A stretch of DNA of 64,000 nt from contig NZ_CP094526.1 in the NCBI RefSeq assembly GCF_029910095.1, positions 3,658,001 to 3,722,000 on the forward strand. Direction: 5' to 3'. The position numbers were made by a program, and so were the translations under genes. Shown piece by piece: positions 47,781-56,671 of this stretch. The stretch comes from Bradyrhizobium sp. ISRA464 (GTDB lineage Bacteria; Pseudomonadota; Alphaproteobacteria; Rhizobiales; Xanthobacteraceae). A model generated the notes under the pieces. The model searched no databases. It saw only the letters and a program-made list of their open reading frames with translations, and was not told the DNA's origin. Every line of letters begins with the position of its first letter. Position 1 is the stretch's first letter.

Positions 47781-47830
47781 TATTAAACCAGGTACCTTAC
47801 GTGGGCAATAAGGTTTAATAATGCAACCAC
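47771..47830. promoter_or_regulatory. HxlR/SDR divergent operator, 19-bp inverted repeat
   Basis: GTGGTTGCATTATTAAACC (47771-47789) is repeated perfectly inverted at 47812-47830, with 22 bp between. The HxlR ATG lies in the left arm; a matching ATG lies in the right arm, giving both frames MQP, though the SDR start is probably 47845. Such symmetry fits autoregulation and repression of the SDR gene by HxlR. Confidence 0.75.
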
Positions 47831-47844
47831 TATTGGAGGCGGAT

Positions 47845-48618
47845 ATGAGACTGGCGAACAAGACGGCGTTGATCACCGGCGGCAACAGCGGCATCGGCCT
47901 TGCGACCGCGAAACTGTTCGTGGCGGAGGGTGCCAAGGTCGTCATCACCGGGCGCAACCGGGAGACGCTCGCGGCGGCGGCGAAGCAACTCGGGCCGAAC
48001 GCGCTTGCGGTGGCGGCCGATGCCACCGACGTCGCGGCGTTGGAAGCCGCCGCGAAGCAGGGCGCGGAAAAATTCGGCAAGTACGACATCGTGTTTGCGA
48101 ATGCCGGCATTCCCGGCCAGACGCCGGTCGGCGGCACCACGCTTTCGGCCTTCGAAAACGTAATCCGGACCAATCTCACCGGCGTGTTCTTCACCGTGCA
48201 GGCGGCCGCGCCCTATCTCAACGACGGTGCGTCCATCATCCTCAACGGTTCGGTGATCTCGGTGCTCGGCAATCCCGGCTATTCGGCCTATGCCGCGAGC
48301 AAGGCCGGCGTGCGTGCGATGGCGCGGGTGATGGCATCGGAACTCTCGCCGCGCGGAATCCGCGTCAACGTGGTGGCGCCGGGCGCCGTGCGCACGCCGA
48401 TCTGGGGCGCCGCGATCGCGACGCCGGAAGCGGAGAAAATGTTCGAGGCGCGGATCTCCCAGTCGACGCCGCTCGGGCGCATTGGTGAACCGGATCACAT
48501 TTCGAAGACGGTGCTGTTCCTCGCGTCGGACGATTCCGCGCATTTGCAAGGGCAGGAACTGTTCGTCGACGGCGGCGCGACGGCATCGCCCGCAGGCGCG
48601 CCGATCTATCGCGGCTAA
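47845..48618 (+). CDS. SDR family oxidoreductase
   Basis: 257 residues, short-chain dehydrogenase with the Rossmann TGGNSGIGLA, NAG motif (FANAGIPGQ), catalytic YAASKAG and a C-terminal LFVDGGATA. NADP(H) or NAD(H) dependent; substrate unknown. ATG 47845 follows GGAGG by five bases. It is divergent from an HxlR regulator, a common pairing for quinone or electrophile detoxification. Confidence 0.92.
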   Translation: MRLANKTALITGGNSGIGLATAKLFVAEGAKVVITGRNRETLAAAAKQLGPNALAVAADATDVAALEAAAKQGAEKFGKYDIVFANAGIPGQTPVGGTTLSAFENVIRTNLTGVFFTVQAAAPYLNDGASIILNGSVISVLGNPGYSAYAASKAGVRAMARVMASELSPRGIRVNVVAPGAVRTPIWGAAIATPEAEKMFEARISQSTPLGRIGEPDHISKTVLFLASDDSAHLQGQELFVDGGATASPAGAPIYRG

Positions 48619-48642
48619 AACTGTTTCTCATGGTAAAAAGAC

Positions 48643-48670
48643 GGCCGGTGTGAAGCGGATCACACCGGCC
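48643..48670 (+). terminator. hairpin after the SDR gene
   Basis: Perfect 11-bp stem GGCCGGTGTGA / TCACACCGGCC with a six-base loop, 25 bp past the stop. The T-run after it is weak (AATTT). Confidence 0.6.
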
Positions 48671-48782
48671 AATTTCGTGCGGAACTATCATGCCGCGCAC
48701 AAGGCATTGAACCTTTGACGTATTCCCCGGACTCCTGAATGGGCGGGGAATTTTTTACCACCGATTCATTTGGAGTGCCGTC

Positions 48783-48941
48783 ATGCCGAAAGCAGCCCGC
48801 ATTTCCAGTTCGATTCCGGTTTCGTCTTCATCCGAAAATTCAGATACATCACAATTTGTCACGGTCGCGCTGTTTTCCGGCATTGGCTTGTTGATCTCGC
48901 TCGTCGCCGTCATCCTCGGCATACAGGGCGTTTGGCTTTGA
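48783..48941 (+). CDS. small membrane protein, 52 residues
   Basis: ATG 48783 to TGA 48939-48941. A Ser-rich head (residues 7-24) is followed by one strong hydrophobic helix (TVALFSGIGLLISLVAVILGI) and a short tail. GGAG precedes the start by eight bases. It is below normal annotation length and I do not know its family; the codon use and membrane helix look genuine. Confidence 0.55.
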   Translation: MPKAARISSSIPVSSSSENSDTSQFVTVALFSGIGLLISLVAVILGIQGVWL

Positions 48942-48997
48942 AGTGATCAGCCTGAACGACCTGCCACAGTTAACGCTGCGGCAGGCGCTTGTTCGCG

Positions 48998-49606
48998 TCA
49001 AGCCGCGTTGAGGCTGCTCGCGGCCTGCAGCGCGCCCGCGACGGCTCTTTCACGATGGTCGGGGCCGACCTGGATGCCGTCGGCGGAAATGAACTCGAGA
49101 TTCTTGACGCCGATGAAGCCGAACACCCCGCGCAGATAGGTTTCGAGATGCTCGAGCGCGGCCATCGGCGTGCCGGCGCCGTAATAGCCGCCGCGCGAGA
49201 TCGCGATGACGACGCGCTTGTTGCCGGCCAGTCCCTCGACGCCGGCGGCGCCGTATTTGAAGGTCTTGCCTGCCACCAGGACGCGGTCGATCCAGGCCTT
49301 CAGTTGCGAAGGGATCGTGAAGTTGTACATGGGCGCGCCGATCACGACGATGTCGGCATCCAGAAACTCCGTGAGCACCGCCTGTCCGGCGGCGATATCG
49401 TCACGCAGCGCGGGTTCCGGGGCCGCGCCCTGGCCAGCGGTCAGGTGCGAGCCGGTGAGGTGGGCGAGCGGGGTCTGCGTCAGGTCGCGATAGGTCACAA
49501 CGAGGCCGGGATTGGCCTGGCGCAGCCGCTCGACGGCGGCGGCGGAGACCTGGCGGCTGACGGAGTGGGGGCCGAGGACCGAGGAATCGAGATGCAGAAG
49601 TTTCAT
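48998..49606 (-). CDS. azoR: FMN-dependent NADH-azoreductase
   Basis: 202 residues, flavodoxin-like fold of the AzoR/AcpD family, which reduces quinones and azo bonds with [24 protein letters not shown] binds FMN phosphate; [21 protein letters not shown] and SRGGYYG are the other FMN contacts. It starts at ATG 49606, divergent from an HxlR regulator. Confidence 0.94.
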   Translation of the reverse strand: MKLLHLDSSVLGPHSVSRQVSAAAVERLRQANPGLVVTYRDLTQTPLAHLTGSHLTAGQGAAPEPALRDDIAAGQAVLTEFLDADIVVIGAPMYNFTIPSQLKAWIDRVLVAGKTFKYGAAGVEGLAGNKRVVIAISRGGYYGAGTPMAALEHLETYLRGVFGFIGVKNLEFISADGIQVGPDHRERAVAGALQAASSLNAA

Positions 49607-49611
49607 GGCAG

Positions 49612-49656
49612 GGGTCACCTTTGGTATAGGTTTGTAACTGGCGCTATATGAGTGAC
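49612..49656. promoter_or_regulatory. possible HxlR operator, azoR divergon
   Basis: Two nearly concentric inverted repeats in the 99-bp divergent region: GGTCAC / GTGACC (outer) and TATAG / CTATA (inner). The arms are short, so this is only a candidate site. Confidence 0.3.
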
Positions 49657-49705
49657 CGTCCTAAATCTCCGCAAGAACGCACAATTTTGAAACCCGAGCA
49701 CAGAA

Positions 49706-50107
49706 ATGAGACCCGAGCACATCTGTGTGCCTGCCCTGCCGCCCCAGCCCGACCCCGACCACAGCGATTGCCGCGCTGTCGCTTCGGTGCTGGCCCGCAT
49801 CGGCGACAAATGGAGCGTGTTCGTGATCATGATGCTGATCGATGGCCCGCGGCGGTTCAACGAGTTGAAGCGGATGATCAACGGCATCTCGCAGCGGATG
49901 CTGACGCTGACGCTGCGTGGGCTGGAGCGCGACGGCCTCGTGACGCGCACGATCTTCCCAACCATCCCACCGCGGGTGGACTACGAGCTGACCGATCTGG
50001 GCCGCGGCCTCGCGGAGCCGATCAAGGCGCTCGGCGAATGGGCCTTCGCGCATCTGCCGGAGATCGAAGGCGCGCGCACGCAATTCGACGCGCGCAACGG
50101 CGAGTGA
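49706..50107 (+). CDS. HxlR-family regulator (azoR repressor candidate)
   Basis: 133 residues, a minimal HxlR protein: HSDCRAVASVLARIGDKWSVFVIMMLIDGPRRFNELKRMINGISQRMLTLTLRGLERDGLV, with the redox-sensitive Cys before the first helix. It is divergent from azoR, so it probably represses azoR until quinones or diamide-like oxidants modify the Cys. Confidence 0.9.
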   Translation: MRPEHICVPALPPQPDPDHSDCRAVASVLARIGDKWSVFVIMMLIDGPRRFNELKRMINGISQRMLTLTLRGLERDGLVTRTIFPTIPPRVDYELTDLGRGLAEPIKALGEWAFAHLPEIEGARTQFDARNGE

Positions 50108-50139
50108 TGTTGTTGTGAGGAGTGCACGATGCCTGTCTC

Positions 50140-50284
50140 CCTCGCCCCGCTCTTGCGGGGAGAGGGTGGGGTGAGGGGCTCGTTCCGCGGTCCTTAGCGA
50201 TGAAGAGTACGCGGAGATTCCCCTCACCCGGAATTCAAGCTCCGCTTGAATTCCGACCTCTCCCCGCAAGAGCGGGGCGAGGTG
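50140..50284. repeat. long palindromic repeat (CCTCGCCCCGCTCTTGCGGGG type)
   Basis: CTCGCCCCGCTCTTGCGGGG at the left pairs with CCCCGCAAGAGCGGGGCGAG at the right; inside, AATTCAAGC / GCTTGAATT is a second hairpin. It is a dispersed Bradyrhizobium-type intergenic palindrome between convergent genes. Confidence 0.8.
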
Positions 50285-50308
50285 GATTTCGAAACTTGCG
50301 CTGAATAG

Positions 50309-51414
50309 CTAAATCATCGACACCAGGCCGCCGCCGTGGCGCTCGAGCTTGCCGGCGAGCTCGAGTTCGAGCAGCACCGCGCGGACGATCGCGGGTGGCA
50401 CATCGGCCATCCGGATCAGATCGTCGAGGCTGATCGGGCTCGGACCCAGCAGGTTGACGATGCGGGCGCGGTCGGACGCATCGGTGGCGAAATCCAGCGG
50501 TTCGTCGTCCTCGCGCGCGCCGAGCATGACCGGCCGCTCCATGATCGGCGTGACGGCGTTGATGATGTCGGCGGCCTCGGTGACCAGCGTCGCGCCCTGC
50601 TTGATCAGATCGTTGGTGCCGGCGGCGCGCGGATCGATCGGCGAGCCTGGCACGGCAAACACCTCGCGGCCTTGTTCGGCTGCCATCCGCGCCGTGATCA
50701 GCGAGCCCGAGCGATGCGCGGCCTCGACGATGACGACGCCGAGCGACGCGCCCGAGATCAGCCGGTTGCGGCGGGGAAAATCGCGTGCCCGCGGCACATG
50801 GCCGAGCGGCATCTCGGAGATCGCGGCACCCTGATCGAGCAGTGCGGCCAAGAGGTCCTCATGTTCGGGCGGATAGATCCTGTCATGACCGCCGGCGAGC
50901 GCGGCGACCGTTCCGCTTGCGATCGTCGCGCGATGGGCCGCCTGGTCGATGCCGCGGGCGAGGCCGGAAATCACGACAAAACCGGCGTCGCCGAGATCGC
51001 GCGCCAATTGGCCGGCAAACTTCAGGCCGGCGCCTGAGGCGTTGCGCGAACCGACGATCCCGATCATCGGCCGCGTCAGCACCTCGAGTGCACCGCGCAC
51101 GCCGAGCAGCGGCGGGGCGTCGTCGATGCTGGCGAGCCGCGAGGGATAGTGCGCTTCGCCGGGCGCAACGAGATCGATGCCGAACTTTGTGCAGGCGGCG
51201 AGCTCGGCGCTCGCGTCGGCTTCGCTGCAGATGCGCCCCACGCCCGATGCGCCGCCGCGGCGGCAAGATCGGGCAGGTGCTCCAGCGCGCTGGCGGCATC
51301 GCCGAAATGGCGCAGCAGCGATGCAAAAGTGCGCGGGCCGACATTGTCGGAGCGGATCAGCCTGAGGCGGTTGAGCCGTTCGGCGTCGGAGAGCTTGTGC
51401 GGACGGTCGTGCAT
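50309..51414 (-). pseudogene. dprA: DNA processing protein DprA, frameshifted
   Basis: DprA loads RecA on incoming single-stranded DNA during transformation. The N-terminal part ([38 protein letters not shown]) starts at ATG 51414. The Rossmann domain ([71 protein letters not shown]) and a C-terminal winged helix are in another frame that ends at 50309. The shift is near 51245-51265 in a GC-rich run; adding one C would join them as [18 protein letters not shown]. Everything else is intact, so either a very recent mutation or a base-calling error. Confidence 0.85.
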
Positions 51415-51518
51415 GCGGGATCCAGCTTCGCCCAAGAGGGGATTGTGATCAACGGCCTCATTGGCACACCCGGCGCAACGCGCTACGTACAACGGCCGAC
51501 AGCAGCAGGGGGCGCGCC

Positions 51519-52757
51519 ATGATCTCACTCGCCGATCTTCAACAGCGGATCGAACAGGGCGCGGTTTCGCCCGAGGCGGCCATCGGCCAATCGCTGGACG
51601 CGATCCGCGCGGATCACAAGACCATCGGCGCTTTCGTCCGCTACGACGAGAACGCCGGCGCGCAGACGGCCGGGTCGCTGCGCGGCGTTGCGGTCGGCAT
51701 CAAGGACATCATCGATACCGCCGACTTCCCGACCGAGATGGGCGCGCAGATCTACCGGGGGTATCAGCCGCGCGCCGACGCGCCGGTGGTGATGGCGCTG
51801 AGGCAGGCCGGCGCCACCATCATCGGCAAGACCACGACGACGGCGTTTGCGGCGAACGATCCGACCGCCACGCTCAATCCGCATAATCATGCGCACACGC
51901 CCGGCGGGTCGTCGTCGGGCTCGGCGGCGGCGGTCGCGGCCGGAATGATCCCGCTGGCGCTGGGCACCCAGACCGGCGGTTCTGTGATCCGGCCGGCCTC
52001 GTTCTGCGGCGCCGCCGCGATCAAGCCGAGCTACCGGCTGCTGCCGACCGTCGGCGTGAAATGCTTCTCCTGGACGCTCGACACCGTCGGGCTGTTCGCG
52101 GCTGGCGTACGCGACGTCGCGCTGGGGCTTTCGGCGATGACCAACCGGCCAGAGCTCGTGGTGCCGTCGGCGGTGCCGGCGCCGCGGATCGGCGTGGTGA
52201 CGCAGGCATTTGCCGGCGCGCCGGAGCCGTCAGGCGCGGAGGCGCTGCAGAAGGCATCGCGCGCCGCCGAGCGGGCCGGGGCGTCGGTCCGCGAGCTCGC
52301 GATGCCTGAAATCGTCGCGGAGGCCTGGCGTATCCATCCCGTGGTGCAGGATTTCGAGGCGCATCAGTCGTTGGCCTGGGAGTACCGGCGGAACTACGAC
52401 GCGATGCCGCGGCTGTTGCGCAGCCGGCTCGACGAGAGCAGGGACATCACGGTGGCCGATTACGATGCGGCGATGGACGTCGCCTTGCGCGCGCGGCAGG
52501 CGCTGGCGGCTGTGTTCGACGAGGTCGACGTGCTGCTGACGCTGTCGGCGGCCGGCGCCGCGCCCAGGGGCTTATCGTCGACCGGCGATCCCCGTTACAA
52601 CCGGCTGTGGACCCTGATGGGCGTGCCCTGCGTCAACGTGCCGGCGCATGTGGCCGAGGGCGGATTGCCTGTCGGGGTGACCGTCGTCGCGCCGTTCGGT
52701 GCCGACGCGCGGGCGCTGGCGGCGGCCAGTTTCGTCGAGGACGCGCTCAAGACGTAG
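51519..52757 (+). CDS. amidase (amidase signature family)
   Basis: 412 residues. The Ser-cisSer-Lys triad is visible: K in [20 protein letters not shown], the two Ser in [35 protein letters not shown]. It hydrolyses amides; substrate not clear. It is divergent from dprA and ends overlapping plsY by 11 bp in convergent orientation. Confidence 0.92.
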   Translation: MISLADLQQRIEQGAVSPEAAIGQSLDAIRADHKTIGAFVRYDENAGAQTAGSLRGVAVGIKDIIDTADFPTEMGAQIYRGYQPRADAPVVMALRQAGATIIGKTTTTAFAANDPTATLNPHNHAHTPGGSSSGSAAAVAAGMIPLALGTQTGGSVIRPASFCGAAAIKPSYRLLPTVGVKCFSWTLDTVGLFAAGVRDVALGLSAMTNRPELVVPSAVPAPRIGVVTQAFAGAPEPSGAEALQKASRAAERAGASVRELAMPEIVAEAWRIHPVVQDFEAHQSLAWEYRRNYDAMPRLLRSRLDESRDITVADYDAAMDVALRARQALAAVFDEVDVLLTLSAAGAAPRGLSSTGDPRYNRLWTLMGVPCVNVPAHVAEGGLPVGVTVVAPFGADARALAAASFVEDALKT

Positions 52758-53355
52758 ACGACTTCTTCTCGCCGATCTTGCCTTCGGTGCCGGCCTGCAG
52801 GCGCTTGATGTTCTCGCGGTGCATGTAGAACAGCAGCAGCGTCAGCACCGCGAACAGCGAGGCGAGGGCGTTGTGGCCGAACCACCACAGGAAGATCGGG
52901 GTCACGAAGGCCGCGACCAGTGCCGAGAGCGACGAGTAGCGGCTGGTGAAGGCGGTGGCGAGCCAGATCACGGCAAAGATCAGCGCCGCCGGCCAGAACA
53001 GGCCGAGCAGCACGCCGATATAGGTCGCGACACCCTTGCCGCCCTTGAACCCGAGCCAGACCGGGAACAGGTGGCCGAGGAATGCGCCGAGTGCGGCGAG
53101 CATCGCGGCATTCGGGCCGCCGAAGTAGCCTGCGATGATGACGGCGACCGTGCCCTTCAGCATGTCGCCGATCAGGGTTGCCGCCGCGAGGCCCTTGCGG
53201 CCGGTGCGGAGCACGTTGGTGGCACCGATATTGCCCGACCCGATCGAGCGCAGATCCTGCGTGCCGGCGAGCTTGGTCAGGATCATGCCGAACGGGATCG
53301 ACCCGAACAGGTAGCCGATCAGGAACGCGACAATGAGGAATCCGTCACCCGACAT
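52747..53355 (-). CDS. plsY: glycerol-3-phosphate acyltransferase PlsY
   Basis: 202 residues, integral membrane enzyme that acylates glycerol-3-phosphate from acyl-phosphate, the first step of phospholipid synthesis. The conserved loops are [28 protein letters not shown], and [21 protein letters not shown] 53355 follows GGAGG. It lies just downstream of pyrB-pyrC. Confidence 0.95.
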   Translation of the reverse strand: MSGDGFLIVAFLIGYLFGSIPFGMILTKLAGTQDLRSIGSGNIGATNVLRTGRKGLAAATLIGDMLKGTVAVIIAGYFGGPNAAMLAALGAFLGHLFPVWLGFKGGKGVATYIGVLLGLFWPAALIFAVIWLATAFTSRYSSLSALVAAFVTPIFLWWFGHNALASLFAVLTLLLFYMHRENIKRLQAGTEGKIGEKKSSTS

Positions 53356-53393
53356 GGCTGCGCCTCCGGTCGTGCCCGACATTGTGGCACGGG

Positions 53394-54695
53394 TCAGACA
53401 TGTTCGTACACCGTGCGTCCGCCGACAATGGTCCGCATCACGCGGCCCGAGAACCGGGCATCGTCGAACGGGGTGTTCTTGCACAGCGACTTGAGGTCAT
53501 CGCGGTCGAGCACCCAGGGCGTGTCGGCGTCGATCACGATCACGTCGGCCGGGGCACCGGCGCGCAGCGTGCCGCCGGGCAGGCCGAGCAGTTCCGCCGG
53601 CCGGGTCGACATCGCCCGGATCAGGGTCTTGAACTCCATCTCGCCATTGTGGATCAGCCGCAGGGCGGCCGGCAGCATGGTCTGCAGCCCGACCGCGCCG
53701 CTGGCGGCTTCCGCGAACGGCAGCCGCTTGACCTCGACGTCCTGCGGATTGTGGTCGCTCATCACGACGTCGATCAGCCCGGAGGCGAGCGCCGCCACCA
53801 GCGCCTTGCGGTCGTCCTCGGTGCGCAGCGGCGGCGACAGCTTCAGGAAGGTGCGGTAGGGGCCGATATCGTTCTCGTTCAAGGTTACGTGGTTGATCGA
53901 GACCGAGGCCGAGACGTCGAGCCCATTGTCGCGGGCGCGCTTGAGGACTTCCAGCGACTCCATCGAGGTCAGCGAGGCCGCGTGATAGCGGCCGCCGGTC
54001 AGCGCCGCGAGCCGCATGTCGCGCTCAAGCATGATCGACTCGGCCGCGGTCGGAATGCCTGACAGCCCGAGCCTAGTGGCGAACTCGCCTTCGTTCATCA
54101 CGCCTTCGCCGACCAGATGCGGATCCTCGGTGTGATGCACGATCAGCGCGTCGAAATCGCGCGCATAGGTCAGCGCGCGGCGCATCACCTGGGCGTTGGT
54201 GACGCTCTTGTCGCCGTCGGTGAAGGCGACCGCGCCGGCGGCCTTCAACAGGCCGATCTCGGTCATCTCCTGGCCTTGCAGGCCTTTTGTGAGGGCCGCC
54301 ATCGGGTGGATGTTGACGATCGCGGTGTCGCGGGCGCGGCGCAGCACGAAGTCCACGGTTGCGGAGTTATCAATGACCGGCGAGGTGTCGGGCTGGCAGA
54401 TGATGGTCGTGATTCCGCCGGCGGCCGCGGCCAGGCTCGCGGAGGCAAAGGTTTCGCGATGGCTCGCGCCGGGCTCGCCGACAAAGGCGCGCATGTCGAT
54501 CAGGCCGGGGGCCACGATCTTGCCGGCGCAATTGACGATGTCGGTGCCTTCGGGGACGCCGGCGGCGCCGATGCCGCGCTTGGCGTCGCGGATCACGCCG
54601 TCGGCAATCAGCACGTCGCCGGGGCCGTCGAAATCCCGCGACGGGTCGATGACGCGGGCGTTGGCGAGCAGGACGGGGCGGCGGTCGGTCAGCAT
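53394..54695 (-). CDS. pyrC: dihydroorotase-like protein lacking metal ligands (PyrC')
   Basis: 433 residues of the dihydroorotase fold. The metal-binding DxHxHxR motif of active enzymes should follow PGLID, but here it reads [14 protein letters not shown], so both His are missing. VHHTEDPH and SDHNPQD, which align with later ligands, are only partly kept. Non-catalytic PyrC' proteins of this kind pair with PyrB to assemble aspartate transcarbamoylase in Pseudomonas; I infer the same here. The start is ATG 54695, six bases past the pyrB stop; GTG 54704 is the alternative. Confidence 0.88.
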   Translation of the reverse strand: MLTDRRPVLLANARVIDPSRDFDGPGDVLIADGVIRDAKRGIGAAGVPEGTDIVNCAGKIVAPGLIDMRAFVGEPGASHRETFASASLAAAAGGITTIICQPDTSPVIDNSATVDFVLRRARDTAIVNIHPMAALTKGLQGQEMTEIGLLKAAGAVAFTDGDKSVTNAQVMRRALTYARDFDALIVHHTEDPHLVGEGVMNEGEFATRLGLSGIPTAAESIMLERDMRLAALTGGRYHAASLTSMESLEVLKRARDNGLDVSASVSINHVTLNENDIGPYRTFLKLSPPLRTEDDRKALVAALASGLIDVVMSDHNPQDVEVKRLPFAEAASGAVGLQTMLPAALRLIHNGEMEFKTLIRAMSTRPAELLGLPGGTLRAGAPADVIVIDADTPWVLDRDDLKSLCKNTPFDDARFSGRVMRTIVGGRTVYEHV

Positions 54696-54700
54696 CGGTC

Positions 54701-55654
54701 TCACGCGTTCGGCAGGTTGCGGGCGAGTGCTTCCAGCACTGCCATGCGTACTGCGACTCCCATTTCGACTTGTTCGCGGATCAGCGACTGCGCGCCGTCG
54801 GCGACGAAGGTGTCGATCTCGACGCCGCGGTTCATCGGGCCCGGATGCATCACCAGCGCATCGGGCTTGGCGTAGCCGAGCTTCTTCTGGTCGAGGCCGA
54901 AATAGTGGAAGTATTCGCCCGAAGACGGCACGAAGGAGCCGTTCATGCGCTCGCGCTGCAGCCGCAGCATCATCACGATGTCGGCGCCGTTGAGGCCCTC
55001 GCGCATGTCGCGCGCAACCTCGACGCCCATCCGCTCAATGCCCGGCGGCAAGAGCGTGGAGGGGCCGACGACGCGGACGCGGGCGCCCATGGTGTTGAGC
55101 AGCAGGATATTGGAGCGCGCCACGCGCGAATGCAGCACGTCGCCGCAGATCGCGATCACGAGCCCCTCGATCCGGCCCTTGTTGCGGCGGATGGTCAGCG
55201 CGTCGAGCAGGGCCTGGGTCGGATGTTCGTGGCTGCCGTCGCCGGCATTGATCACGGAGCCGTCAACCTTGCGCGCAAGCAGCTCGACCGCGCCGGAGGC
55301 ATGGTGGCGCACCACCAGGATGTCGGGGTGCATCGCGTTCAATGTCACCGCGGTGTCCATCAGCGTCTCGCCCTTGCGGGTGGACATCGACGACACCGAC
55401 ATGTTCATGACGTCGGCGCCCAGCCGTTTTCCGGCGATCTCGAACGAGGACTGGGTCCGGGTCGAGGCCTCGAAGAACAGGTTCACCTGGGTACGGCCGC
55501 GCAAGCTGGCGCGCTTCTTGTCGACCTGGCGGTTGAGCTCGACATACTCCTCGGAGAGGTCGAGCAGGCCCGTGATGTCGTCGGCGGAAAGGCCCTCTAT
55601 GCCCAGCAGATGCCGGTGACCGAGGACGAAAGTCGATTTCAATGATGGGGTCAT
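54701..55654 (-). CDS. pyrB: aspartate carbamoyltransferase
   Basis: 317 residues; condenses carbamoyl phosphate with aspartate in pyrimidine synthesis. [21 protein letters not shown] has the carbamoyl-phosphate-binding STRT, and [22 protein letters not shown] and [13 protein letters not shown] complete the set. ATG 55654 begins [19 protein letters not shown]; the open frame extends to 55693 with no better start. It is coupled to the pseudo-dihydroorotase gene. Confidence 0.96.
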   Translation of the reverse strand: MTPSLKSTFVLGHRHLLGIEGLSADDITGLLDLSEEYVELNRQVDKKRASLRGRTQVNLFFEASTRTQSSFEIAGKRLGADVMNMSVSSMSTRKGETLMDTAVTLNAMHPDILVVRHHASGAVELLARKVDGSVINAGDGSHEHPTQALLDALTIRRNKGRIEGLVIAICGDVLHSRVARSNILLLNTMGARVRVVGPSTLLPPGIERMGVEVARDMREGLNGADIVMMLRLQRERMNGSFVPSSGEYFHYFGLDQKKLGYAKPDALVMHPGPMNRGVEIDTFVADGAQSLIREQVEMGVAVRMAVLEALARNLPNA

Positions 55655-55896
55655 TAAAGCCAGAGCTATAGGCGCGGATGGCCCGAGGGGCAAGCGCGAA
55701 GAGGGGGGATGGAAGTTATCCCCATCTGCAGGGTGAAGGGGGCGACCAGCGGCTGGCTGGCTCTGTAATGAAGGGGGCTGCTCCCGACGTCCGTGTCTTG
55801 CCTTTGCTGGTTTTTCGGGAACAGAGACGCGGATGACCAGGACAACAGGTGACCGGTAGCGACGCTGTCCTGGCCACGAGGATGGAGCGAGAAGTC

Positions 55897-56646
55897 ATGA
55901 AAATTGTTGTGATCGTCGCTGCCGTCGTGGCCTGGATGTCGCCGGCCATTGCGCAGGGCCTGCCCGGCGATTTCGTGTTCCTCCGCGACATCGATCCGTC
56001 CATCATCCAGGACATCCGCTACGCCACCTCGAACAACTTCATGGGCCGGCCGATCGCGGGCTACGGTGCCGGCGAATGCGTGGTGAAGCGGGAGGTCGGA
56101 CTTCGCCTGAAGGCCGTGCAGCGGGAACTCGCGCGGCGAAAACTCTCGCTCAAGATGTTCGATTGCTACCGGCCGGCCCGCGCCGTCGCCGACATGGTCG
56201 CGTGGTCCAAGAACGGCAGGGAAACCGCGGCCGAGCGGCGCTACAATCCGGCCTTCTCCAAGGCAGACCTGTTCCGGCTCGGCTACATCGCTACCCATTC
56301 GGGGCATTCCACCGGAGCGGCCCTCGATCTGACCTTGGTCGATCTCACCACCGACAATTCGGGCAAATTCGATCCCGCGCGCGACTACGCCGACTGCACC
56401 GCTCCGGCGGCGGTACGGGCGCCGGAAGGGAGCGTCGACATGGGCACCGGCTATGACTGCTCCGATGCGAAGGGACACACCGCCGCTGATACGATCACGC
56501 CGGCGCAGCGGCGATGGCGGAACATCCTGCTGGCGGCCATGGCAAGGCAGGGATTTGTGAACTATTCGAAGGAATGGTGGCACTTTTCGCTGCCGGGGGC
56601 GGGCGGACAAGCCTATGATTTCCCGATACCTTCGCACCGCAATTGA
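55897..56646 (+). CDS. D-Ala-D-Ala dipeptidase, VanX/DdpX-like (M15)
   Basis: 249 residues with a signal peptide (MKIVVIVAAVVAWMSPAIA). The zinc motif SGHSTGAALDL (SxHxxGxAxD) and the C-terminal EWWHF are intact, so it should cleave D-Ala-D-Ala in the periplasm. No vanH, vanA or peptide transporter genes are nearby, so recycling of wall peptides is likelier than glycopeptide resistance. Confidence 0.92.
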   Translation: MKIVVIVAAVVAWMSPAIAQGLPGDFVFLRDIDPSIIQDIRYATSNNFMGRPIAGYGAGECVVKREVGLRLKAVQRELARRKLSLKMFDCYRPARAVADMVAWSKNGRETAAERRYNPAFSKADLFRLGYIATHSGHSTGAALDLTLVDLTTDNSGKFDPARDYADCTAPAAVRAPEGSVDMGTGYDCSDAKGHTAADTITPAQRRWRNILLAAMARQGFVNYSKEWWHFSLPGAGGQAYDFPIPSHRN

Positions 56647-56671
56647 TTCCTGACAGGTTCGAGACACACCC

